Assembly: GCA_021234155.1 (NCBI GenBank)
Contig: JAJEKV010000064.1
Coordinates: 3,040,001 to 3,104,000 of the forward strand
Direction of reading: 5' to 3'
From: Isoetes taiwanensis
Taxonomy: Eukaryota; Streptophyta; Lycopodiopsida; Isoetales; Isoetaceae
DNA length: 64,000 bases
Shown: piece by piece, positions 44,974 to 56,960 of the stretch
How the letters are laid out: each line of letters opens with the position of its first letter
Numbering within the stretch: the stretch's first letter is position 1
The notes under the pieces: model-generated
Databases searched by the model: none
What the model saw: the letters and a program-made list of their open reading frames with translations, nothing else
What the model was told of the DNA's origin: nothing
Position numbers and translations under genes: made by a program

Positions 44974-46428
44974 CTCCAAGATCCTGGATCAGACAAAGCT
45001 GTTGAAGTATTATATACAGGATATCATCATCGAGAAGAGACAAACCACTTCACGCTTAACTAACTGGTAGATGTTTGCTACAATCCATGGTATTTGGCCA
45101 CGGGTGGGGTTCATTGAAGAAAGAAAAACACAACCTTAGTGGGAACATCCTGAGGCAATGATTACCATGGTTAAATGTTCAGCAGGTCCTTGCAATTTTG
45201 TAAGATGAGAAGGAATTTACTGTGTAAGTGGCAGCCATACCTGCAAAGAACAATTTTGTAAAAAGCAGATTGATTACTAAATTATGCCTAACAACACAAT
45301 GGCAAGGACTTAGCAAAAGAATCAGATTGGTAGAAAATAAATGATTGTTGTCAACATGTAACCACCATTACATCTTAGTTTATCTTGCACATCTTAGCTT
45401 ATATGTTCAACACTTTAACTAACTTCAAGAATCTAAATATGGCAAGCTTGCTTTGTGTGATTTTTTTTTTTCTACAAAGGAATGCATGATATGGTAACGC
45501 GCAAAGAAATGCAACCTAAGAGGGCAGCAATTTTAAGGATGGAATGTTCGTTTTGGTTTTAAGCATGATAACATGAGATGTCTCCGCTACTTTAAGAACA
45601 TAAATTGTTGACATCTCATGATGGCAACATGTTGACATAGTCTATGTACATGAATTTCATGCTTCTTCGTTTTGAATTTCCTATAATCAACTATAGTTCC
45701 AAACTCGCTCTATCAGCAAATAAAACTATCACCCATTATTTTGACCTGCCAACTATAGTCACAAACTCACTCTATCAGCGAGTAAAACTATCACCCATTA
45801 TTTTGTGCTGCCAACATTCCCCCATAATTGTAAAGCAATATAGGTCAAATCTTTGTTACCACAAATGTATATGTTTATTAACAAGATCAATTACCACAAA
45901 TGTATATGAATATTAACAAGACCATTCATTGATTCCTTGGCAATAGTTCTCACATTCATCTTAACAATATAGAACTTTGAACATTTGCCTTTAAGAATTG
46001 AGGCATATATATTTGAAGGCATTTTGCCTTAGACAATGGAAGTCTATATTATTATAGTCAGTAGTCGATCGCTCCCATGTTCGAATTTACATATTAGAAT
46101 TTGCAAAAATCAATAGTTTAATGTTTGATTTAAAGAAAAAATAAATACCTGCTCTTATGCAACATTCTCATGTTAACATAAGGCATGATTGTAAGTTGCC
46201 AAATAGACTCAGATAGACTAGAATAGTAACATGGCTATAATAGTATGGCTGGGACAAAATGTTGCTATTGTCTATGACACATTTGAGGGCGATTGTTGGC
46301 TAGATAAGAAGGTTCTTTAAAGAATATTGCAATAGCCTAATTGGGTTCAAATATCGAGGCATAGAAGCAGATAACTAATTGAACCTTAATAACATTGTTG
46401 CCTTATCATTTACAGGTTTTTAGCTTAT
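44974..46428. other. AT-rich non-coding, tandem duplications
   Basis: A 75-bp unit (AACTCGCTCTATCAGC... AACTATCACCCATTATTTTG) is repeated at about 45700-45820. A 36-bp unit (TTACCACAAATGTATATG) is repeated at about 45857-45925. No gene was recognised. It may be the 3' part of a Helitron. Confidence 0.5.
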
Positions 46429-46456
46429 GCCCAGCAACGCTGGGCACCTTAACTAG
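46429..46456 (+). mobile_element. Helitron 3' terminus
   Basis: The perfect hairpin GCCCAGC-AAC-GCTGGGC (46429-46445) is followed by ACCTTAACTAG and then T. A hairpin a few bases before a terminal CTAG, next to T, is the Helitron 3' end signature. A second copy with one change lies at 60248-60275. The matching 5' TC end was not located, so the element length is unknown. Confidence 0.8.
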
Positions 46457-47287
46457 TATGCATATATTTTGTTCTATATTGGTTCCTTTGGACTTCTATG
46501 CTTGATTAGGCCTGAGTCCATTCCTTTCATTCCAGTATTCAATTTGTCCCGTTACCTATTATGTTACATGAATGTCCACTTTTGCATGGATTGCTTGTGG
46601 TGCTCGCTTCACATGCAATTGGTTCCGTTTGAAAAGACGTAGGCTTTCACCCTTATACTAGCAAAGAGATCTCTCGTCCTTTTGGCATTGAGTTTTTCTG
46701 TTGGATGGTTTTATCCACTTCATAAATGTCTCTCATTGGTTTGGCCAGATCTCTCTGCCCTTTTGCATTGTTTATTGCATCAAGATGGACAGGCATCTTG
46801 TAGCTGAACGTAGATCACATGGTTGCACTAGTAGTTATTAGGGCTCATAATTTAAGTCTAAATCATGCTTCCCCATCTCCACATAATGCGCTCCTCGTCT
46901 ATGCTCCCCTATCACTGGCCTGCACAAGTAGCACATTACGTTAGTTTAGTTAATAAATTTGTGGTTTTAGGGGACCACTCCCCTAACTACCTCCTTGAAC
47001 CGAACTACTAGCTCAAGGTTACCCTACTACCTTGCACTCGATCATGGCCCCATAAGGATTTGAGCTTAAGGACCATTTAAGATGATCCGTACCTTGCACT
47101 CGATCATGGCCCCATAAAGATTTGAGCTTAAGGATCATTTAAGATGATCCTATCATTGCCCATGATCAAGTGCAACTTAAGCCACTTCACTCTCCGGCCA
47201 TGGAGGGCAACCCTCCGTGCGCAGCACCTTGTTCCTTTACCATATCGAGTTTGTATTACCATAGCAAATAAGACTATAAACATGTCA
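46457..47287. other. Intergenic with a 62-bp tandem duplication
   Basis: TACCTTGCACTCGATCATGG starts two adjacent near-identical 62-bp units at about 47030-47153. No gene was recognised. Confidence 0.5.
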
Positions 47288-48340
47288 CATTCAAAGTAAC
47301 TCACTTATTGGTATGTATGAATAATGTTTCATTATACAAACCTTTGTTTCTCCCCTCGAGCTTGATCAACTGCCATGTATCTTCAATCATACTTTGTACT
47401 TCTTATATTTTCAATGTCGGCACACAGTTCTGGGTTAAGCCTAAACGCTGTGCCACAGGAATCTATCCTGGCTTCTGCAGATTGGACCGAGATTCAAATT
47501 CAACTTAGGCTCGAGGGACCGAGTTTTCCATAATATTAGCCTTATATATTTAGACCTTTAACCCATGCATGTCTAAGGTCTAAATATTCCCTTTAATGCG
47601 TTTATGGTTCAACCATAATAAAATAGTGTCATATAGACCACTAAAGTTCCAGTTTACCATTAAGCTTAGAATTATCCTTTCAACCATAAAATAGTGTCAT
47701 ATAGACCACTAAAGCTCCAGCCTACCATTAAGCTTAGAATTATCCTTAGGCTTCTTGGAATACTAGTGTCATATAGACCACTAGTTATACTCATGTTCTC
47801 ATATTTCATAGCCATCAGTTTGCAGTCTTCTTCTATAACTTATAGTCTACTGTCTGAACATCAATCACTTGTTTTTCTTTGTATACTGCAACCACATATG
47901 ATAAATATAGGATTATAATATGAACCCTTTTTCCAACATTCCCCTTTCAGATTATAAACCTATAATTTTCTCTGCAATTTAACATATCAGCAACATTCCC
48001 CTTTCAGACTATAAACCTGTAATTTCTCTGAAATTTAACATATCAGATAGTTTTTGAAATCTCCTGCAACCCAAAGCCTTTGTTAAAATGTCAGCTATCT
48101 GGTTTTCTGAACATACATATTTAAGCATGATTTCTCCTTTATTCACCACATCTCTATGAAATGCATCTCCATTTCAATATGTTTTGTCCTCTCATGTAAG
48201 ACTGGGTTTTTTATCATTGCTATGCAGCTTTGATTATCACAGTATAATTCTGTGCTTCCTTCCTTCCTGCATGATTCCAAGTTCTTCTAGCATTCTTCTG
48301 ATCCAAATTATTTCCTTTGCAGCCAAAGTGGTTAAATAGT
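47288..48340 (-). mobile_element. Ty1/copia 3' end: RNase H tail plus LTR
   Basis: The minus strand reads EIIWIRRMLEELGIMQEG, ELYCDNQSCIAMIKNP, VLHERTKHIEMEMHF and then, after one frameshift, HRDVVNKGEIMLKYVCSENQ and IADILTKALGCRRFQKLSDM, up to about 48020. This is the typical RNase H end of copia polyproteins. A purine tract GAAAGGGGAATG precedes the LTR start TGTTGG at about 47938. The tract and about 60 flanking bases are duplicated (47938-48050). The LTR, with inner tandem units around TAGTGTCATATAGACCACTA, continues to roughly 47288. Everything upstream of RNase H is missing. Confidence 0.85.
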
Positions 48341-49130
48341 TCCCAGAGTCTTGTAACAGATCTATTCAAGAATATAAGATCTTGGTCTCTGCAACCAAGC
48401 TTTGGAGCATCCAGTTTCCACCCAACCGGATCCAGGAAAACTAAGGCAATTCCAAGGGATTTGAGGCAAGAGAAAATGATCAAGGCTTATTCTTCATTAG
48501 CACAAGATCGTTCCCTTTACAATGGCATAAGATTAAGATAAGCTTAGACAAGAAGAACCGTTAAGAATAGGCCCAATTCAATCTTCTGCTGTTCAAGAAA
48601 GGCGAGGCCCTTAAGGTCTGACTCCTGTGCCTCGCTGCTTAGAGCCCTCAGATCTAGATCTAAGATACTCTAAAATTTAAACCGATCACTTGTCCTTCCT
48701 TCATGGACCTACTAGCTGCAGATGTTCTGATTTAATGGCGGAGTCGGGTTGTCAGGACGTCCTAATCAATAACAGTGGATCTTGCCTCACTGGTCTGTGT
48801 TCCTTGATCCTCAGACCGGCCATCTTCTTGTTTTCGCCTGACCTCAGCCTCCTTTTAAAAAAAACATGCTCACGTTCTATTCTAGTATCCGGGCCTCTTC
48901 TAAAAGTTTTAATCGGTTGCCTCCTTGATTTAGTCTGTTCATGCCATCCCCAATTCGTCTCCTTTTCTTTCCAATAATAGTTGCATGAAGCCATTACTTT
49001 TTTGTTACAAGAAATTTATCGCCGCGGCCAAGGCCGCCGCGAACATTTCTCTTTCTTAGCTCCCTTACATTTGGGGAAGAGAGTTGATACTAGCATAGTG
49101 ATTAAGCAAACATATTCCTGCAGTGACTCG
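48341..49130. other. Intergenic, no gene recognised
   Basis: Open frames under 100 codons have no recognised motif. A small GC palindrome, GCCGCGGCC..GGCCGCCGC, lies at about 49021-49040. Confidence 0.4.
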
Positions 49131-49159
49131 ATATAAGTCGTATTTAATTTAAGTGGGAC
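49131..49159 (+). repeat. Element 3 left terminal inverted repeat
   Basis: From outside in it reads ATATAAGTCGTATTT, then AATTTAAGTGGGAC. Its partner is 63515-63543, with one mismatch. Confidence 0.9.
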
Positions 49160-49429
49160 TCATTCCATTCCCATTTTTTTTCGAAACCCTGTTAATTTAC
49201 ATAAAAAGGAGCACCCCGACCCGAAAACTATCCTTAATTCGAATTTTTGAATAAAACTCTGCATCCAAGCTTTGCTGCAGTTTTCCCTGGTTAACGAGTC
49301 GAGAACAAGAACAATGCAACTGAAACAAAGGAAATTCATACTGAAACAAAGGAAATTCATTAAAGATTGAAACCAAAGATCTAGTTGAAAAAGAATTTTT
49401 ATTAATAAATTGAACAGGTACAATGTATT
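49160..49429. other. Left subterminal region of element 3
   Basis: AT-rich. The unit ACTGAAACAAAGGAAATTCAT is duplicated at about 49320-49360. No gene was recognised; in elements 1 and 2 gene S occupies this place. Confidence 0.45.
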
Positions 49430-49700
49430 TTACATCGGACGCAGAGACCATGGTGGTCTTGCTATCACTACAGTTACATCATCTTGGTAGGTGGTCCACC
49501 TTAGGGGATTAACTAGCGGCGCTTCTTCACGCCGACTGTAAGCCTTGGGGGCAACCTGAAGAGTGTGGAATGCCTCACGTGGAGGTGCCTCCGGCTACCG
49601 GCCGACCCGCCCACCCCGACTTCTCCACTCGGCCCCGCAGCCTTTCATCGAATATGCTCCTTCCCCAACCTCCGTGGATGTTATGCAATGCTTGCAAGAT
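49430..49700 (-). pseudogene. V1-like small gene of element 3 (tail)
   Basis: The minus frame ends FHTLQVAPKAYSRREEAPLV, then NPLRWTTYQDDVTVVIARPP and WSLRPM, with the stop at 49430-49432. The strand, the position next to the terminus and the pattern Y-x-x-x-V-T-x-x-I/V-x-x-P resemble the V1 end of elements 1 and 2, but the similarity is weak. The upstream part is unclear in frame. Confidence 0.35.
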
Positions 49701-50069
49701 GCTTTGAGCTTCCCGGACTTTCTCTTTGTTCTTCGCCTCGTTTCTTTATCCCTGTGGTGTAGCGAAAGCAACCTCTCGATTCGCGAAAGCAACCTTATCC
49801 CAAAGGCCGGGCAAAAGTGTAGTGTGACCGGATCTGCGCTTAACGGTATTTCTTCCGCCTTTGAGCAGATCTCAGGCCGCTGGAGCGGGTCTCGTGATGC
49901 CCGAGGCGGGATCTGTGGCCGGTGTCGGATCGCGGCCTAAAACCACCTTGAGCAAGGAGAGTATGATTAACAATTACGGTGCCATTAGTCAAAAAAAGCG
50001 AAGAAAAGAATGTTGAAATCAAATTACAATGGAGAACATTCATTCCATACAACTGCATCCAATGACGTG

Positions 50070-50360
50070 GGAAGTAGTGTCTTTCTCGACTCGCGAGTCG
50101 AGAAGGCCCATAAAAGTGAAAGTACAACCATTCTCATTAGAATATGGTTGCATCCAATCACACACGAAGCATACAAATGGTTTTCATTAACGAGATAACC
50201 GGTGCCTTTTCGACTCGCGAGTCGAGAAAGGCCCATGAAACGCAATGTACAAGCATTATCATAATAGATTGTGGCTGCATCCAGTCACACAATCAAACAT
50301 ACAAATGGTCTCATCAACAGGACAAGCATGCCTTTCTCGACTCGTGAGTCGAGAAAGGCA
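50070..50360. repeat. Family B palindromes, three copies
   Basis: An exact 22-nt copy lies at 50083-50104 and variants are near 50208 and 50334. They sit about 125 bp apart in a repeated background (CACA.TCAAA.ATACAAATGG). They lie 3' of, or in an intron of, the phosphatase-containing gene. Confidence 0.85.
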
Positions 50361-50553
50361 TCGAAAACTCAATATACAAGTATATTCATTACAAAATGTT
50401 CAATACATGTGTTCACGTTTGTTTACAATATTCACACAATTTGACTATCTGAAAGCAGAGGTCACTCTTCTTGTTCACCAAAATATTTGTCGCCCATAGC
50501 TTTCATGATCGCCTTTGCTCTCGGATCGGGTTTCGTGGAGGCTCGGATAGTTC

Positions 50554-51302
50554 CTAATCACATCGGGCGACAAGAATGGCAAAGAGGGATTCCGCCAAGA
50601 CAGACACGGTCAAGGACAACCACCTATCCTGCCTCATATTCTTCAGTCGATATGGCTTAGCAATGATTGTATTTTTGCTATGATAGCACTTGTAGGCGGA
50701 GTCGCCTATGATCAGCGTGTTGTGTTTGCCATAGTCCCCGAATTGCTCATACACCCCGGCCCCAGCCTTTTCACCATTATAGGCTTCCCTTTATGATGGC
50801 TGGATCGAGGTCCCACACATACTTTCGACCCTTTCGTTTCCCCAAACGAACTTGAACTTCAAAACTGAAATGCCGAGAACACCAAGAACATTGACAATAT
50901 TTTTCTTTGCCATACAAGACCATATGCCCACTTCGAATCCCCGTTCCAGGCACCATTCAACAATTTCCTTAGCTCTAGGCCTCGGATACACTATTTTATG
51001 CTCCGTTTTGGTCGGGATCTGCGAGGTGTTAATCTCGGGGACGTCTTTATCGTGGTATACTGCAGCTAATACTCCATTGACGTCAAATATTACAAGCTTG
51101 GCGGGACCAGCTGGATCCCAGTTGGAGTTTGGCTCTGACCATATTTCCGGTTCATCGGGATCCAAATGCGGGATCATTATCTTTTCGTGTCCTTTTCGGG
51201 CCGTGGAGTCTTGTCTTGCTCTGGATTGTCTTTCGGTCCTCGCGATGTGAACCGCCGGTATCCATTGACAATGATCCGGAGTCGTTGACATGGAACTCCC
51301 TG
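50554..51302 (-). pseudogene. FCP1/HAD-type phosphatase segment of element 3 gene
   Basis: The exon begins at 51302, after the acceptor TCATTTCAG. It encodes KLVIFDVNGVLAAVYHDKD, which is HAD motif I in the D-x-N-G-x-L form seen in plant FCP1-like proteins. Next come YPRPRAKEIVEWCLERGFE, VGIWSCMAKKNIVNVLG (motif II region) and KFKFVWGNE. After a frame change at about 50.77 kb it reads NTLIIGDSAYKCYHSKNTII, the motif IV region, where D-D-S-P-Y-K is usual; here G replaces the first Asp. FCP1-family enzymes dephosphorylate Ser/Thr, classically the RNA polymerase II tail. The N in motif I and the G in motif IV suggest weak or no activity. Its exons adjoin the palindrome-bearing introns of the element, so it is not a bystander. 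Confidence 0.75.
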
Positions 51303-51437
51303 AAATGATGACATCTGTCAGAAAGGAAACGAGGTTTCATCGACTCGCGAGTCGAGAATGAAAAGAAAAGATATTGAAAGGAAACGAGTTTTCTCGACTC
51401 GCGAGTCGAGAAACACCGATAGAGCAAAGTAAACTCA
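51303..51437 (-). repeat. Intron with two family B palindromes
   Basis: The donor is CTGAGATTGAG|GTGAGT at the right edge, and the acceptor TTTCAG|GGAG is at the left. An exact palindrome lies at 51391-51412 and a near-exact one near 51339. The short intron is little more than the two palindromes. Confidence 0.8.
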
Positions 51438-54265
51438 CCTCAATCTCAGATTCTCAAGAATGTGTTCGGCAGATCCTCGGTCTAAACCTTCGACATTCTC
51501 GTCTATGTCAGCTTTGTCTCCCTCATCCTCGTCGTCTTTACTGCTTCCATTTGTCTTCCTCCCCTTGAAATGCTCATGAAGCAGATCCAGGTATGACCGA
51601 ATGGTTTCAACCATGTCCTTATTTCCAACCACGGATATAGGTTTCATTCCAAACAAAGATAGCCCCCGAGAGAACAGGCCATTCATGTACCACTCGTGAT
51701 ACAATTTGATCTTCCTCACTGCTGGTTATGAAGTACTTGATAACTCTTGGCCGGATAGGAATTCTATGTATAGGACCTCGCCGCACCATCTTTGCTGACT
51801 TTGTCCATCGATGGAACATCCTCCATAAACCTGCCCCCTTCCGGGGTTCCATCCGCTCTTGAGAGATCATGAACCCGCCGAGATAATGATGTTCGCTAGA
51901 CCACCACTTATCCAGTCTACAAACCGATCTTGAAATCAAAACTAAAACTATGTTGGTAAAAGCTTGGTGCCTTCGCAAGCCAAGTCTACACTCATGATCA
52001 AGTTCGTGATATGGAGTACATGATCTTGTTGGTGAAGTTAATATCACCTGCCCATTGGGAGATAGCAGCTTGTCCGATTGCCCTAAGATGCAAAAGACAA
52101 GGAAACCGAAAAGTATCCAGTCGGTCATGTCCGCACACGCCTTGTACCACCGCTCTATGTCGCCTTTGTCATTAAAAAGGGTGGGGTCTTCGATCATATT
52201 GATGAGAAATAGTGCCACGGGTCCAAACCGCCAGCCTGCACCACCAAATCCCTTGTGTCCCAAAGTTACCGTAAATGTGGGGAGCTATCGCCGGCCTTAA
52301 ATGGGACCACCCCCAATCCAAGCTTCCTCTTCGAATTGCCATAGCACGCTCAGTGGAAAGGAAGGGTTTTGACGCTACGCTTTCAGCTTGGTGTTGATGT
52401 AGGGTTGACATAGACGGTTCAATTCCTTCATGTCTTCCTCATCAAGGGCAGCCTTTTCCTTGTAATAATCAAAATCATGGTATTCATTAGATGCAACGCT
52501 GCGTAACTCCCGTGATGCCTTCTTCTAATGCACGCCGTCTCTTTAGGATCGAGGCATAATCCTCTCAAGGCCCCCCGCATTTTAGAACTCCTAGTCTTCC
52601 TTAGCGTGATTGTTCCATCCAAGATTCTCGCCTTTGTAGGTCAAGCGTTTCTTTGTCCCGTGAGGCAATTTGATCCTCTTCATGAACCGCTTGTCAAACA
52701 ACTTGGGGTCCGCCCGGATGGAAATTCTCCATTGCTGTCCTTGCCTTGCCTCTTGTCCATTGAGCCCATATTCGGGTCCATTTCTCCCAGACCGCCTCGG
52801 TGCTAAGAATGAGGTCATATTGGTCCGAGAGAGACTCCCCGCCTTTCCTTGGTGTTCTCTTCTTCTTCTCCTCTTCATCCTCCTCTCCCTCATCATCTTC
52901 CTCGCCCTCCAGCCAGAACATATCCGCATAGTTTCTCAAAGGTCTTCCACTTATCCGAGGGAGCCCTGTTTCCTTTAGGATGCCGAGGACAACCCAATGC
53001 TTTCCAATCGTTGCCTAGCGGTATGATCCGGGTCGATAACGATTCTACCAATGTATCAATGTCGAGCATGAAAGTATCTACAAACACCAAATAAAAAAGA
53101 ATAGTAGTTCGGGGTTTCGACTCGCGAGTCGAGAAAGTCCCTTGAATGTCTAATTTTCTTTACTTCTCTGGGTTTTTCGATTCGCGAAGTCGAGAAAGCT
53201 CAAGATCCTTTGATTTTCAGAGGTTTCGGCTTTCGACCAAGCGAGTCGAGAAACCCCCGCTGATAATCGAGAAATGTTAGGATGGTAGGGCTTTTCGACT
53301 CGCGAAGTCGAGAATGGAAAGAATCGAGAGAGTTATTTACCTTACGAGCCGGGCACTCGGCCGCTATTGTGTTCGGCAGGTTAATGCCGGCCGTTGTCGG
53401 GCGCCTCCGCTGAAAGAACTCGCGACTCTCGCTTGGCATATCTATCCTTGATCCTTTGCGGCACCTCCTTCTCCGCCTGCAATACTTGCGCCGCCCTCAT
53501 CAATGCCGACCGCCCACTACCCGAAGCCGGGACGTCTTTCCCTTCGAGGTCTTCCTCGGACTTCCAAATGAACAACCGACCGGGTCGATCCGCTAAAAGG
53601 TATGACATCCGCAGCATTGGATCTCAGAACGAGGATGTCACACCATCAGTTCGAGAATCTCCGGCATGTGTCTTTGGATTAAATCAATGCGGGTTGAACA
53701 AGGCAAGATCTCCCGTGCATACCTTCAAGGCCTCGATGTTCAAGAGCAGCTTGTGTGCTATTCCCAGCCGCTCCATTTTTCTGTGCCCTCTCGTGGAAAT
53801 CCCTCGATCTTCTCATCTGGATCCATTAGTTGGGAGTCGACCATATCTTCGTCTCCTTCATCATCTGATTCCTCCCGTGTGGTGTCATCTTCTCCATCTT
53901 TGGGCCTGGCGGACTTTTTCTCGAGATAACCACAACTTCATTCCCCACCGCAGAGTGTTGTAGAGTCTTCAAGACAAGAGAAGTGAAGCTCCCCGTATTG
54001 AACGCTTTTTCCCCTGCCTCTCGAAATCTCCATTCCAAGCTCCCCGGATGTTAGGTTCCGCCTCCTTCATCCCTTCCAGATCCTTCCACCCAAGGTTCTG
54101 ACAATTTAAAGGCGTCTGCCTTTTTTCGGTGCCCTTCGCCTTGCTCATGGAAGAGTGAGAATAATTTGAAACTGATAATTTTTTGGTGTGATAGAACTTA
54201 CTCTTCCGCGCGCCCTCGACATGTAGTGTTAAATGCTTCGAATCTGGCGCTGAGACGGAGAGCAC
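51438..54265 (-). pseudogene. Gene L of element 3: large accessory gene, upstream exons
   Basis: Several minus-strand segments appear to be exons of one gene leading into the phosphatase segment. They include 51438-51719, 51619-52263 (GGFMISQERMEPRKGAG, LSGAIFVWNETYIRGW), 52591-52939 (with an acidic run and LSDQYDLILSTEAVWEKW), 52893-53090 (GNDWKALGCPRHPKGN, SDKWKTFEKLCGYVLAG) and 53341-53617 (INLPNTIAAECPARK, then GTAAAT). I recognise no domain. The position and orientation match gene L of elements 1 and 2, but I cannot show sequence homology by eye. Frames change often, so this is probably decayed or multi-exonic. Confidence 0.45.
53092..53340 (-). repeat. Intron with four family B palindromes
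   Basis: The donor CGTAAG|GTAAAT is at about 53340 and the acceptor GTTTGTAG|ATAC is at about 53091. Palindromes lie near 53115, 53175, 53230 and 53292, some with an extra A at the centre (CGCGAAGTCG). Confidence 0.8.
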
Positions 54266-55514
54266 AACACCGATTTTCTTGTACTTGTCTCCGGAGCTCT
54301 TCTTGTCCCTTTGGTGGAGAAACAGATCTTTCTCCTTCCCACTTGTTGATACCTCGACATACCACCAAGAATCTGCTGGTGTGTCAAGAAGCTCGTCTCT
54401 AGTCCCTCGATGACTTAAGAACGGAGTTCGCCGGTGATCACTAGTGAGTCCGCTGGTGAATGCCGCAAGAAGAAAGGATGGATCGCTTAAGGTATTCCGA
54501 CCAAAGAAAACCTCGAGCTCACCCGGGGAGCCCGGTTTTTCTTCTTGTTGCCGCTAGAACCATCATCCCCTCCCGCCGCCCGCTTGGACTCCGAGTCGCC
54601 ATGTTTGTATGCCCCTCATCCTCTTCCCCGATCGGACCCTTCAGAAATTAAGTTTCCTCCGCGCGTTGTAAGTTTTAGGACTGCATGTAAAAAAGATCGG
54701 GCGTGTTCTTTAATTTGAATTTAAGGACATGCAATCATTTAAGAAAAAAAGCGGGCTAAGGGCACATCACGGTCGCCTTTAGCCCGCCCAAACACTATTT
54801 CGAAATTGAATCACATCAAGGGACTTAGTGAGCGGAGCGTAGTTTATCTTCAATGCGGCATTGGCGACTTTGAGTTCGGAGGCTTGCAGCATCGATCGTA
54901 GTTTACTTCCGGAATGGCGCCGCTGACGCTGTAAGCCGCTAACGCTTTGCTTTGTGTGTTTTTCCCGAAGGCCCTATTGCAAGCGATTGATTTGATCGAT
55001 GAGCACTGAGCTAAGGTAGGAAGCGGAGAGGAGCGCCCCGACACCTGGAACTCTACATCGGGCTGCGCCATGGAACGGGGATACGCGAGAATCGCAGTTG
55101 ATACAAGTATTAGATGCTTGAATACACTCTTTGATGAGACCGATGTAAGAAGCAAAGACTCTAGGTGAGGCTGCGGGATCCGTGATACAATGGCCCAAGG
55201 AATTACCGTGAAGAGGTGAGTTTCGAGAGATGCCTATGTTATTTCGCTTTGTGGAACATGCCGCCTCAGTGGTTTAAATAATGGAACCGGCCGATAAGCT
55301 CGACGGATTCATCGCTTTCCTTGTCCAAAGATTTTTCAGCTTTGAGAGATGATTTACTCTCCGGGTTGAGAGATGCTCGGCAAGGAAACAATGGATCGGG
55401 GTAAAGAACAGCCCGCTTTTAGGTGTATTTTTTCATGGAGTGTTTTCTTGGAATGTTGTACATGGATCGCTAGGTCTAAGGCCAGAGATGCGGTTCAAAT
55501 GCATCCTCTTGTAG
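54266..55514. other. Element 3 spacer, no clear gene
   Basis: Short frames on both strands have no recognised motif. It may contain the 5' exons of the accessory gene. Confidence 0.35.
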
Positions 55515-56960
55515 TTAGTTGAGGGGCCTCCACCCATCCGGAACCACTCCTCTTCGCAATATTCGAGGAAGATGGTTCAAGGAGAGTGGCTCGCATGTGC
55601 TAGAGGCACTTGGGACTAAAAACAGGGAGAATACAAAGTGCAGAGTTGTAGAGAATGCAAGCCTTGGCTTCCTCTGCGGGTTTCCACGTGGGTTAGTTGT
55701 AGAGGCCTCCACCCGCCCCGAGCCCCTCCCTTCGCAATATTCGATTTAAGATGGTTCAAAGGAGAGTGACTCGACCGGGTCGAGGCCACCGCTACCATAC
55801 ACGTGGAGAATTGGTGGGTTAAGGGATTCTCGACTTCGAGTCGAGAATGCGATCGTTATTTCTCGTTTACATTCTCGACGGCAAGTCGAATGCCTTGGCC
55901 ATCCGTAACTCCGGATAGTACACATGGAGTGCTTGGGTTGGTTAAGGCATTCCCGACTCGCGAGCCGAGAATGCATAAAGAAGCTTCCGTGGTTTCCCCC
56001 GTGGTTAGTTGTAGAGGCCTCCACCGGGCCCCCGAGCCCCCCCTTCAAGGGATATTCGCCGAAGATGGTTCGGGAGAGTGGCTTGACGGGTAGAGGCCAT
56101 CGCGACCATAATAACGTAAGAATTGATCGGTTAGAGGATTCTCGACTAGCGAGTCGAGAATGCGACCGTTGGTTTTCAGAGTTCTACATTTCGACTTCGC
56201 AAGTCGAATGCCTTAGCCATCGAGAACTCCGGATGGTACACATGGAGTGCCGGTTGGGTAAGGCATTCCCGACTCGCAAGCCGAGAATGCATACAGCAAG
56301 CTCTGTGGTTTCCCTTTGGTTAGTTGTAGAGGCCTCCACCGCCAGCCCATCCCCTTCGCAATATTCGGACGAAGATGGTTCAAGGAGACGGTCTTTGATT
56401 GGGTAGAGGCCATGCTGACCACACACAGTGAGAATTGGGTTGCAGAGTTGGCCAGAGACATCAAAACCACTTCCCTTCCGAATAATATCCGAGGAAGATA
56501 GAAGGAGAGTGGTTAAGAGACTACGTCAGGCCAGCTCTAGAGTGCACTAGAGCCTGCGTTTTCTCGACTCACGAGTCGAGAAAGCGGCCAGCACCTCTGT
56601 GGTTAGTCGCCGAGGCCTCCACCCAGTCGGAGCCAGTCCTCTTCGCAATATTCGATGAGCATGGTTCGAAGGAGAGTGGCTTCGGGATCGGGTGGAGGCA
56701 CCGCGACCGCACAAAGGGCCATTGATAGGTATGACATTCTCGACTCACGAGTCGAGAAGGCCAGCAGCAGCTTAAAAGAATGTGAAGACGTTGGGTAGTC
56801 AGGTGCAATTCGGATCATGAAAGTCGAGAATCCCTCAACCAGCCAACAAATCCGCAGTGTACACTCCCTCTTCTTTCGCGAAGTCGAAGTTCTCGACTCG
56901 CGAAGTCGAGAAGAAGGCCTGTACTTCCCCGGACTGTTGGCAAGTCGAGGTATTCTCAAC
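55515..56960. repeat. About 315-bp tandem array with family B palindromes
   Basis: GTTAGTTGTAGAGGCCTCCA begins units near 55516, 55690, 56005, 56320 and 56600 (the last four about 315 bp apart). The units contain CTTCGCAATATTCG and GATGGTTC.AGGAGAGTGG. Palindromes or their halves occur near 55830, 55873, 55950, 56141, 56190, 56268, 56561-56582, 56738 and 56890. All short frames here are by-products of the repeat. Confidence 0.85.

Noticed and set aside
49430-49560. PP2C phosphatase from the text DDVTVVIA
   Set aside because: Only this short string resembles that family. The other metal-binding motifs are absent and the position fits a V1-like tail better.
49563-49940. 125-codon plus-strand frame at the left of element 3
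   Set aside because: No motif, no counterpart at this place in elements 1 and 2, and it overlaps a better minus-strand tail. Probably chance in GC-rich sequence.
55515-56808. Overlapping frames of 60-160 codons containing FSTRESR or SRLASRE-type text
   Set aside because: These are translations of palindrome B and of the 315-bp repeat in all frames, not proteins.
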